Assembly: GCA_003353825.1 (NCBI GenBank)
Contig: PIVW01000230.1
Coordinates: 1-8,859, forward strand
Reading direction: 5' to 3'
From: Chloroflexota bacterium
GTDB lineage: Bacteria > Chloroflexota > Anaerolineae > J102
DNA length: 8,859 nucleotides
Shown: one piece after another, positions 1 to 5,383 of the stretch
How positions within the stretch are numbered: the first letter of the stretch is position 1
How the letters are laid out: the number at the start of each line of letters is the position of its first letter
Program-made: the position numbers and the translations under genes
The notes under the pieces: model-generated
Told to the model about the DNA's origin: nothing
What the model saw: the letters and a program-made list of their open reading frames with translations, nothing else
Databases searched by the model: none

Positions 1-25
1 CCGGCACAGTTACTAACGAACGGCA

Positions 26-58
26 ATTGATGTCGCCCTACTGCATATGGGCGTCAAT
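26..58. other. Bulged inverted repeat upstream of the DUF6504 gene
   Basis: The arms are ATTGA plus CGCCC (26-30 and 34-38) and GGGCG plus TCAAT (49-53 and 54-58). They pair perfectly except for a three-base bulge (31-33) around a 10-base loop. A plus-strand reading frame enters from the left edge and stops at 28-30, and another stays open to about 81, so this could sit at the 3' end of an upstream gene. No T-run follows, so it is not a standard intrinsic terminator. It could be an RNA processing or stability hairpin, or chance. Confidence 0.3.
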
Positions 59-129
59 AACTGGTACCCACAAGATATAGTGCCTGATGGTCTAGAGAAA
101 TGTGCCATTGTCAAACTAATCACTTGCTT

Positions 130-495
130 ATGGACCCTGCCCCCATCCATTTCATAGGTGAACAGATCGAAGCTGAATTCGAGACAGCGCCCGTATTCGC
201 GAAGAATCCTGGCTGTCCTGACCGTTTTCTGTGGCGCGAACAGGTCTACACCATCGAGGAGTTGATTAGCGAATGGCGCGACTACGGGAGACGTGGGCGA
301 ATGGCCGACAATATGCGCCCTGAAAATGCCGCGAAAGCAGCTGTTCGCGGCTCCTGGGGTGTGGGGCGCATCTACTTCAGAGTACGCGTGCATACAGGAC
401 AATTCTTTGATCTGTATTATGATCGAGCACCGAGGAAGCAGGAACGTAAAGGTTCCTGGTATCTCTACCGTGAACTCAACTGGCAGGATGGCTAA
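130..495 (+). CDS. DUF6504 family protein
   Basis: A small soluble protein of 121 residues, with no signal peptide or membrane segment. What is seen: a stretch FLWREQVYTIEELISEW (about residues 33-49), then a glycine/arginine-rich turn and IYFRVRVHTGQFFDLYYD (81-98), ending in GSWYLYREL (108-116). A WR-x-x-x-Y opening, a central W-x-V-G-x-x-Y-F-R-V strand and a closing W-Y-L-x-R fit the pattern I associate with DUF6504 proteins of Actinobacteria and Chloroflexota. Their biochemical role is unknown; from memory, some actinobacterial members lie beside translesion-polymerase genes, but no such gene is visible here. The ATG at 130 is preferred over the one at 100 because homologous-looking sequence starts there and the extra ten residues (MCHCQTNHLL) look non-native; neither has a convincing Shine-Dalgarno. 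The stop codon overlaps the start of the WD40 gene by 8 bases, which suggests translational coupling. Confidence 0.72.
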   Translation: MDPAPIHFIGEQIEAEFETAPVFAKNPGCPDRFLWREQVYTIEELISEWRDYGRRGRMADNMRPENAAKAAVRGSWGVGRIYFRVRVHTGQFFDLYYDRAPRKQERKGSWYLYRELNWQDG

Positions 496-1396
496 AGAGA
501 TACCAGGGCGCACTCATCGATGGAGAAATCAATTGCCGAACGCGCCAACTGTCTTTCCGGCGCATGAAAACTACGTACTTGATGTGTGTTACACACAAGA
601 TGGCGAAACCCTGATTTCATCAGGCATGGACAGCAAGGTGAATGTTTGGTCAACGGGTGACTGGCGCCTGGTTCGCACACTGCATGATCATGCCAACAGT
701 GTCAATTGTCTGTCCCTCTCGCCGCACCAAACGATATTGGCGACCGGCTCAACTGATCAGACTGTAAAGCTATGGGATTTCCCGGCCGGCACAGTGCTCC
801 ACACGTTACGAGATCGGAAGAAAACAGTAGCCGCTGTACAAATAGCCCCCAAGGGTGCCTTTGTGGCTGCAGCCTCGTATGGCGGGCATATTGCAGTTTG
901 GACTCTGGAAGGTGAACCGGTGGTCGGGATCAAAGTCAGCAAGAAAAACCTGGGCTCTGTAGCAATCTCACCTGATGGTCAGATGCTGGCGACTTCAGGG
1001 CTAGGCGATAATATATGGGTCTATGCACTGCCATCAGGAGAATTGCTTGCAACACTGGTAGGGCATGAGATAGCGGTTAGTAATCTCACTTTCATCGAGG
1101 CGGGCGAGACGCTGGTCTCGAAAGGCTACGAACAAAGTATCAAATTTTGGGATACGGCGATCTGGACGGAGACACGCTCCCTACAGGGGGCATCTCCAGT
1201 TCGGGGGTTCATTTTTTCAGCCGATGAACAGCATGTCGCCTTGAGCATGGAAAGGCTCGTTCAGATTCGAAGGGTAGCCGACTGGACTCTTCAACTTGAA
1301 CTGCCGGTCAGCACCAGGGTGATAAATGGCCTGGACTTTTCGCCTGATGGGCGATGGTTGGCGGCTGCGGCCGCCGATAAGAAGATCCGTGTGTGA
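488..1396 (+). CDS. WD40 repeat beta-propeller protein, truncated at the last blade
   Basis: 302 residues, almost entirely WD40 repeats. Seven blades can be counted, starting near residues 22, 63, 105, 147, 188, 231 and 272. Typical blade ends are VNVW (51-54), VKLWD (93-97), IAVW (135-138), IKFWD (218-222) and IRV at the very end; SPDG turns occur at 161-164 and 285-288. Seven blades make one closed propeller, normally a protein-binding scaffold in the cytoplasm. There is no signal peptide and no enzymatic or kinase domain. The reading frame is open back to 293, but the upstream part overlaps the DUF6504 gene out of frame and has no repeat character, so the ATG at 488 is chosen; GGCAGG lies just before it. 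The gene ends with DKKIRV and then TGA exactly where the WD tryptophan (TGG) is expected. Reading on gives QLE and TAG at 1406-1408. The protein is therefore probably short by the last strand of blade 7. Its partner is unknown. Confidence 0.85.
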   Translation: MAKEIPGRTHRWRNQLPNAPTVFPAHENYVLDVCYTQDGETLISSGMDSKVNVWSTGDWRLVRTLHDHANSVNCLSLSPHQTILATGSTDQTVKLWDFPAGTVLHTLRDRKKTVAAVQIAPKGAFVAAASYGGHIAVWTLEGEPVVGIKVSKKNLGSVAISPDGQMLATSGLGDNIWVYALPSGELLATLVGHEIAVSNLTFIEAGETLVSKGYEQSIKFWDTAIWTETRSLQGASPVRGFIFSADEQHVALSMERLVQIRRVADWTLQLELPVSTRVINGLDFSPDGRWLAAAAADKKIRV

Positions 1397-1433
1397 CAGC
1401 TAGAGTAGCTGTCTACTCAGCTTACGCTGGGTA
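1395..1433 (+). other. Two tandem hairpins at the end of the WD40 gene
   Basis: Hairpin one has a perfect 8-bp stem GACAGCTA / TAGCTGTC with loop GAG (1395-1413), and its 5' arm includes the last two bases of the TGA stop. Hairpin two abuts it: stem TACTCAGC / GCTGGGTA with one G-T pair and loop TTAC (1414-1433). Neither is followed by a run of T, so intrinsic termination is doubtful. A 3'-end stabilising structure, or a stem that pauses ribosomes at the TGA, is equally possible. Confidence 0.45.
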
Positions 1434-1725
1434 ATACTGAGGTTTAGTCAATTTCAGCCATTTTGTGGTAACTATTGGGGCGAATGGATCGACAGTATCC
1501 AGCAGAGGGGCGCCGACGCTCGTGTGGCAGCTACATTGTATTGATCTCTACTCTCTGGTCGTGTAAAATAAGCATAGCATTAATTTTTGGCAGTGTTTCT
1601 TTCAATTCGTCAATCAATGTAAAGCATGATACCGGGTCAGCGACGACTACGGGGATCATTGGCATTATCCATTATCATTCATACCCGCCTCCCCACTATC
1701 CTCAAGCGTAGAAGGAGCAGACCCA
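1397..1725. other. Intergenic region, WD40 gene to spoVS
   Basis: The 329 bases hold the two tandem hairpins at the left end, a plausible promoter at 1541-1569 and the spoVS ribosome binding site at 1711-1717. A 78-codon plus-strand frame starting with TTG at 1475 crosses it. Its translation is low in complexity, has no recognisable motif and lacks a ribosome binding site, so it is not called as a gene. Confidence 0.6.
1541..1569 (+). promoter_or_regulatory. Candidate sigma70-type promoter for spoVS
   Basis: TTGATC (1541-1546) and TAAAAT (1564-1569) are separated by exactly 17 bases, the best match to a housekeeping promoter in this gap. Transcription from about 1576 would give a leader of about 150 bases before spoVS. 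In Bacillus subtilis spoVS is under SigH control; nothing here shows a SigH-like element. Confidence 0.4.
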
Positions 1726-2067
1726 ATGGAAATCATTAAGGTCTCAGCAAGGTCGCGTTCCACGGCAGTGGCGGGTGCAATCGCTGGCGTGACCCGCGAA
1801 AGCCAATATGCCGAAGTACAGGCCATTGGCGCAAGCGCCGTCAACCAGGCCATTAAAGCGATCGCCATTGCCCGGGGTTATTTACAAGAAGATAACATCG
1901 ATATCGTCTGTATCCCAATCTTTATTGAAGTAGATATCCAAGGTTTGGAGAGAACGGCGGTGCGACTGACTGTATGGACGGTCGAAAAAGACCTCTTGCC
2001 GGAACAGCTTCTGGCCTTTGACGCAACTCAAGAAAAAGTTGTGCGGGCGCGGGTAACCGCGCCATAG
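1726..2067 (+). CDS. spoVS: Stage V sporulation protein S (SpoVS) family protein
   Basis: 113 residues matching SpoVS along its first 85 or so: MEIIKVSARSRSTAVAGAIA (1-20), VQAIGASAVNQAIKAIAIAR (31-50), and IVCIPIFIEVDIQGLERTAV (59-78). The family is a small Alba-like nucleic-acid-binding fold. In Bacillus it affects spore-coat assembly and septation, but it is also present in many bacteria that do not form spores, where the role is unsettled; RNA or DNA binding is likely. The usual length is about 86 residues. This one has a C-terminal extension of roughly 25 residues (EKDLLPEQLL onward) that I do not recognise. The start is well fixed: GAAGGAG at 1711-1717 lies 8 bases before the ATG. It stands alone, converging with the minus-strand oxidoreductase gene. 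The family call is firm; its role in this organism is not. Confidence 0.93.
   Translation: MEIIKVSARSRSTAVAGAIAGVTRESQYAEVQAIGASAVNQAIKAIAIARGYLQEDNIDIVCIPIFIEVDIQGLERTAVRLTVWTVEKDLLPEQLLAFDATQEKVVRARVTAP
2046..2063 (+). other. GC-only hairpin with GTAA loop at the end of spoVS
   Basis: The 7-bp stem GGCGCGG / CCGCGCC consists only of G-C pairs and closes on GTAA, a GNRA-type tetraloop when transcribed. It occupies the last sense codons and ends one base before the TAG stop codon. There is no T-run. A second weak stem GCTAT / ATAGC follows at 2073-2087. The pair may mark the 3' end of the spoVS message and, on the other strand, that of the converging oxidoreductase gene. Confidence 0.45.
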
Positions 2068-2117
2068 GCTGAGCTATCAGCAATAGCCCAATCAAAACAA
2101 CGGACTGCTGCTCGACA

Positions 2118-3164
2118 CTACCCCGCGATAGCACGTAGGTTAGTGAGCGCGCGGCGCCAGCAATCGTCTTGTGAGCCGGGGACAAAAGGCAGATACAGCG
2201 TCACTCTGTCGAGCAAGCCGTGATAACGCTTGCATATCAGTGGGCCAATGCTATCCCAATCGCCGGTCACCGCGAAGGTGTCGACCATATCATCGCTGAT
2301 CAGTGCAGGCATGTCGTCCCAGCGTTGGCGAATGGCCAGACGTCCCAGTCGTTCGCTGAGGTCTTCCCAGCCATGGTGTGCCAGAACCGGTTGATAACTT
2401 GGCGTTGAAGCGTAAAAACTGATTTGGCGTCGAACAAATTCTCGGTTCTGGGTTCTTTCTTGTTCGCTATCTCCGACCACAGCGAAAACGGTGGCGCTGA
2501 ACTCGACCTGATCGAGGGTCCGGCCCGCTTTTGCTGCGCCGCCCGCCGCCCAGGGCCTGATTCGATCCCGCAGATAATCGACAGTATGAAAAGGGTGGAC
2601 ATGAAAGCCGTCGCACAGTTCGCCTGCTAATTCACAGAGCCGCTGATTCACGCCGGCAATGTAAATCGGTATATCAGGATGATCGATGGGTCCGGGGTCG
2701 AAAAAAGGAGACATGAGCGTCAATTTATAGAATTCGCCACGAAAATTGAGCCTACTACCATTCTGCCAGACATCCCAGATATGGCGCAATGCCAGGATGT
2801 ATTCGCGCAAACGGGCAGCCGGTTGGCTCCAGGGCATGGCGAAACGCCGTTCGATGTGTGGCTTGATTTGGGTGCCTAACCCCAAGATGAAACGTCCCTC
2901 ACTGTAACGCGCCAAATCCCACGCTAGGTATGCCATGTTCATTGGACTACGCGCAAAAGCAACAGCAATGGCGGTACCAAGTTGAAGGGTCGAAGTGTAA
3001 TCTGCTGCTAGAGCCAGCTGCAAAAAAGGATCGTGATTGGTTTCCGGTACCCACAAACAATCGAAGCCGATCCCTTCGGCGGCGCTGGCGGTGACCAGAA
3101 TTTCTTGCGTGCCACTCGGTTTTTTCTGAGTGTTCCTCGTCTGGAGAAGGGTGTCGAATTCCAT
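2118..3164 (-). CDS. LLM class (luciferase-like) F420-dependent oxidoreductase
   Basis: 348 residues with the bacterial luciferase-like TIM-barrel pattern: GFDCLWVPETNHDPFLQLAL (33-52), LQLGTAIAVAFARSPMNMAY (60-79), RYSEGRFILGLGTQIKPHIE (86-105), then FAMPWSQPAARLREYILALR (108-127), IPIYIAGVNQRLCELAGELC (165-184) and DGFHVHPF (185-192). The ERRFAMPWSQPAARLREY and LMSPFFDPGPI segments point to the TIGR03617 (MSMEG_2256-like) group, predicted to use the deazaflavin F420 for hydride transfer. The substrate is unknown. The length is typical for the family. It is soluble, with no signal peptide. The ATG at 3164 gives the expected MEFD N-terminus, although no strong ribosome binding site precedes it. 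It follows the Nif3 gene on the same strand but across 202 bases containing DnaA boxes, so it is probably a separate unit. F420 dependence is inferred from family membership only; no F420 biosynthesis gene is in the window. Confidence 0.9.
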   Translation of the reverse strand: MEFDTLLQTRNTQKKPSGTQEILVTASAAEGIGFDCLWVPETNHDPFLQLALAADYTSTLQLGTAIAVAFARSPMNMAYLAWDLARYSEGRFILGLGTQIKPHIERRFAMPWSQPAARLREYILALRHIWDVWQNGSRLNFRGEFYKLTLMSPFFDPGPIDHPDIPIYIAGVNQRLCELAGELCDGFHVHPFHTVDYLRDRIRPWAAGGAAKAGRTLDQVEFSATVFAVVGDSEQERTQNREFVRRQISFYASTPSYQPVLAHHGWEDLSERLGRLAIRQRWDDMPALISDDMVDTFAVTGDWDSIGPLICKRYHGLLDRVTLYLPFVPGSQDDCWRRALTNLRAIAG

Positions 3165-3215
3165 AAGACTATGCGAAGTGTGCCTGTTGGCCAGCTTACA
3201 TTATTATGATCCGAT

Positions 3216-3266
3216 TGTGGATAACTCGCGTCATATCTGTGGATAAATGCAACTCTGTGGGGATAA
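3216..3266 (-). promoter_or_regulatory. Cluster of three DnaA boxes
   Basis: The consensus DnaA box TTATCCACA occurs perfectly on the minus strand at 3224-3216 and 3246-3238 (TGTGGATAA on the plus strand). A third with one mismatch (TGGGGATAA on plus) is at 3258-3266. All face the same way, with start-to-start spacing of 22 and 20 bases, close to two helical turns. An AT-rich stretch (about 3197-3210) flanks the cluster and an ATATAT stretch lies at 3311-3320. The cluster sits in the upstream region of the oxidoreductase gene. It could be a DnaA-controlled promoter, a DnaA titration site or part of an origin; no dnaA, dnaN or parAB is visible nearby. Confidence 0.7.
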
Positions 3267-3338
3267 GTACTGCCTCTAAGCGCTTATCTTGATGTGAACA
3301 CCTGTGCCATACTATATATTGTGCTGTTGGTTTTTGTG

Positions 3339-3360
3339 TGTGGGATACAGGTATTCCACA
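3339..3360. promoter_or_regulatory. Near-perfect 22-bp palindrome
   Basis: The arms TGTGGGATAC (3339-3348) and GTATTCCACA (3351-3360) are reverse complements except at one position and are separated by AG. It lies 6 bases beyond the Nif3 stop codon, in the same gap as the DnaA boxes. No T-run follows on either strand. The near-zero spacer favours an operator for a dimeric regulator over an RNA hairpin. The arms also resemble degenerate DnaA boxes. Confidence 0.4.
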
Positions 3361-3366
3361 ATGCGT

Positions 3367-4119
3367 TTATTGATCTATCGGTACATCCACAAACGCCCAC
3401 GGCAGAGCGAATTGATCGTGCAGATGCCTTGCCAGGGCCTTGACACCCAGGGTTTCTGTAGCGTAATGACCACCGTAAATCACATTCATGCCCAGCTCTT
3501 CGGGCATATGTACCATGGCATAGTCAGTTTCGCCGGTGACCATGCTATCGCAACCCAGCGCTTGCGCCTCTTCCAGGCTGCGGATGGCGTTGCCCGAACA
3601 AATGGCGATACGTTGTGGCTGTTCTGGTCCAAAGGCATCGACGCGTAGAGGCGACCTGATCGCGTCGCTAAAAGTCTGAACCAGACTGCTAAAACTAACG
3701 GGGAGGACAGGCTCGGCCAGAATACCCACATCTGTTCCGTTGTAGCTGAAGTAAGTGCCTACCACCTGCAGGTCGAGCAAACGACAGAGTTCGGCATTAT
3801 TGCCCAGGGTGGGGTGCGCATCCAACGAGAGATGGGCAGCATACAGGTTGAGGTCGGCTTCGATAAAACGGCGGATTTTATTGCCGAACGGGCCGGAGAT
3901 GCACCTGGACGGCCCCCAGAAAATGCCGTGATGGACGAGGAGCATGTCGGCGCCGGCGGCCAATGCCCCATCGATCGTAGCATGGGCCGTATCTACGCCA
4001 ACAGCGATTTTGTCGACTTCAGGGCTGCCTTCGACTTGTAAGCCCTGAAGTCCGTAATCAGCGATACCATGGATATTGAGAAGTTGGTCGAGATAGCTAA
4101 CCAAGTCCTGACGCCGCAT
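3367..4119 (-). CDS. nif3: Nif3-like dinuclear metal centre protein (YbgI/NIF3 family)
   Basis: 250 residues, the same size as E. coli YbgI. All metal-site motifs are visible: LLVHHGIFWG with the His pair (H63, H64), YAAHLSLDAHPTLGNN with H96 and D100, and YGGHYATETLGV near the C-terminus with H218 and E222. The family forms toroidal hexamers with a two-metal site per subunit. Annotations vary (GTP cyclohydrolase 1 type 2, radiation-sensitivity phenotypes, YqfO in Bacillus), and no physiological reaction is settled. It is cytosolic, with no signal peptide. The start ATG at 4119 is supported by AAGGGG at the end of the preceding gene. It begins 3 bases after that gene's stop codon, so the two are co-transcribed. 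Nothing in the protein looks damaged. Confidence 0.94.
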   Translation of the reverse strand: MRRQDLVSYLDQLLNIHGIADYGLQGLQVEGSPEVDKIAVGVDTAHATIDGALAAGADMLLVHHGIFWGPSRCISGPFGNKIRRFIEADLNLYAAHLSLDAHPTLGNNAELCRLLDLQVVGTYFSYNGTDVGILAEPVLPVSFSSLVQTFSDAIRSPLRVDAFGPEQPQRIAICSGNAIRSLEEAQALGCDSMVTGETDYAMVHMPEELGMNVIYGGHYATETLGVKALARHLHDQFALPWAFVDVPIDQ

Positions 4120-4122
4120 AAT

Positions 4123-5061
4123 TTATTCCCCTTGCGATATTATATCGGTTAAATCAAGTGAGAGATGGATGATGGGTTCTACCCCATAGATATCATGTAT
4201 AAATGGACATATTTTCATGTCATACCATGTACCGAGCTCATCTGGTAGCTCCTCGATCTCATCCAAATCGACGCCCAAGTACATGAGATTATACATGATC
4301 AGCATAGGTTTCATTTCACGAACAAATGCCTTTAGTTCGTGCACGTCAGGAGCCACCGGGGCAAGAAAGGCTGACGATCCTCCGATGAATAACTCGTTTT
4401 CTGTGTCTGGCGCCGCACCGATACTTTCGAGCCAATCGAATACAGGGGGTTTAGGGATTAGAATGACGGCATGGCGATTGATTGGGGCCATTGTCAGGTC
4501 ATCGGCTAACACATCTTTTTGCAGGTCATCGTTTGCCTCCTCCACGTCAAATTCTTCTGGATCGAACTCATAATCCAACCACTCCGTATACATTTCATGT
4601 TCAGGGTGGTTAGGATCATGGAGTGCTTCCAGCATCGTCTGATAGCCCCATGGTCCTCCACAGTCTTCGGGGGGGCAAGCGCGCTTGCCAGCTGTACATA
4701 CCGGATAGAATCCGTCCGGATCAAGGGGTAAGGTCTTCTCCAAAATGATGGTATGTCGCCAGTCATCACCGAAATCGTACCAGTACATTATCTTATCTTT
4801 AGGTGAACTGAAGACTTCATCAAGAGTCGTCATTCGGCTATCGAAATCCGTTGGGTTCATGTCATCATATTCGGGAATTCCATATCTAACTCTCCCTTTG
4901 TGGAATTCATGTAGATGCGCGTCGAACCATGGCATGACAGCTTGAATGATCTCGTGCAGTTCATTCAGCGTACTCTCTTCACTAACGAGTACACGCCGCC
5001 AAATCGGAGGCTTGATGTCGTTCAGGGTAATTTTTAGTTGGTATACCGGAAGTGAACTCAT
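4123..5061 (-). CDS. pRiA4b ORF-3-like protein with an extra C-terminal domain
   Basis: 312 residues. Residues 1 to about 175 match the plasmid pRiA4b ORF-3 family (PF07929, also found as IS1096 passenger TnpR-like): YQLKITLNDIKPPIWRRVLV (7-26), the YDFGDDW motif (95-101), and CTAGKRACPPEDCGGPWGYQ (122-141) with cysteines 122, 129 and 134 that could bind metal. The function of this family is unknown. After an acidic linker (about 165-188) comes a second region (about 194-312) opening with NRHAVILIPKPPVFDWLESI, an R-x-A-x-x-x-x-P-K-x-P-x-x-D-W pattern that I recall in small stand-alone hypothetical proteins; it has no assigned function. The ATG at 5061 has AGAGGTG 6 bases upstream and a perfect -10 box further up. 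It is first in an operon with the Nif3 gene. No transposase or terminal repeats are nearby, so mobility is not supported. By eye its codons look more AT-rich than those of hyuA. Confidence 0.88.
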   Translation of the reverse strand: MSSLPVYQLKITLNDIKPPIWRRVLVSEESTLNELHEIIQAVMPWFDAHLHEFHKGRVRYGIPEYDDMNPTDFDSRMTTLDEVFSSPKDKIMYWYDFGDDWRHTIILEKTLPLDPDGFYPVCTAGKRACPPEDCGGPWGYQTMLEALHDPNHPEHEMYTEWLDYEFDPEEFDVEEANDDLQKDVLADDLTMAPINRHAVILIPKPPVFDWLESIGAAPDTENELFIGGSSAFLAPVAPDVHELKAFVREMKPMLIMYNLMYLGVDLDEIEELPDELGTWYDMKICPFIHDIYGVEPIIHLSLDLTDIISQGE

Positions 5062-5097
5062 GATTACACCTCTGAATGTGTTGAATAACTGCTAGCT

Positions 5098-5103
5098 ATT
5101 ATA
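5098..5103 (-). promoter_or_regulatory. Perfect -10 box for the pRiA4b-Nif3 operon
   Basis: Read on the minus strand this is TATAAT, an exact match to the sigma70 -10 consensus. A start site near 5090 would leave a leader of about 30 bases before the ATG at 5061. No good -35 box is seen at 16-18 bases, so the promoter may rely on an activator or an extended element. A GCTAGC palindrome lies directly at the predicted start site (5091-5096). Confidence 0.5.
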
Positions 5104-5177
5104 CCGTTGATTCCTACAAAGTTGCGAGATATGCAATAGCATGATGGAATAAGCGCACAGCTTGTTGCCCATCCTCC

Positions 5178-5297
5178 TTTAGCGCTTACGCTAAATGATC
5201 GACAAAAAGTTGTCGATGTTTGTGGCAAGTGGCAAGTTCTTGTCTGCAACCGCACTCGCACCTGCGACCTGCCACTTGCTGCCTGCCCCAGCGGGGC
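5178..5297 (+). repeat. Chain of four hairpins in the hyuA leader
   Basis: In order: TTTAGCG / CGCTAAA with loop CTTA (5178-5195); ATCGACAA / TTGTCGAT with loop AAAG (5198-5217); GCAAGTGGCA / TGCCACTTGC (5225-5234 and 5270-5279), whose loop itself holds TCGCA / TGCGA (5256-5267); and GCCCC / GGGGC with loop AGC (5285-5297). All stems are perfect. The GGCAAGTGGCAAGT and TGCCACTTGC segments resemble small palindromic intergenic repeats (REP-like). Alternatives are a structured mRNA leader or a decayed miniature element. Confidence 0.5.
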
Positions 5298-5383
5298 CTG
5301 ATTTCCTCAGCTCAGTCTGGGAGCAATCGCCAGGTCCTTACCATCTCTTGTTAAAGCCCTTCATATCTTCTTTGGTCAATTCC

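Larger units (their letters stand above)
5062..5383. other. Divergent intergenic region, pRiA4b-type gene and hyuA
   Basis: 322 bases. The left end holds the minus-strand promoter and ribosome binding site of the pRiA4b-Nif3 operon. The right two-thirds contain a chain of hairpins (5178-5297) leading towards hyuA. The hyuA reading frame is open back through this region to 5195, but that translation (Ala/Pro/Leu-rich, with no family match) is treated as leader. No convincing plus-strand promoter was found. Confidence 0.6.

Noticed and set aside
3..81. Plus-strand frame entering from the left edge, possibly the tail of an upstream gene
   Set aside because: About 25 codons without a recognisable motif; a second frame stopping at 28-30 is equally possible, so no gene end can be chosen.
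76..81. TATAGT as a -10 box for the DUF6504 gene
   Set aside because: The hexamer 17 bases upstream (GTCAAT) is a poor -35 match, so the promoter is not supportable.
13..513. 166-codon minus-strand frame opposite the DUF6504 gene
   Set aside because: It is antisense to a gene with family motifs, its own translation has no recognisable pattern, and the plus-strand frame explains the region better.
1475..1711. 78-codon plus-strand frame in the WD40-spoVS gap
   Set aside because: TTG start, no ribosome binding site, odd composition (His/Tyr/Pro-rich end), and it runs through the candidate spoVS promoter.
4123..5061. pRiA4b/IS1096-type annotation as evidence for a mobile element
   Set aside because: No transposase, terminal inverted repeats or target duplications are visible; the gene is embedded in an operon with Nif3.
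5195..5383. 63-residue N-terminal extension of HyuA
   Set aside because: The family N-terminus MRIGIDIGGTFTD begins at the ATG at 5384, and the extension is translated from the hairpin array.
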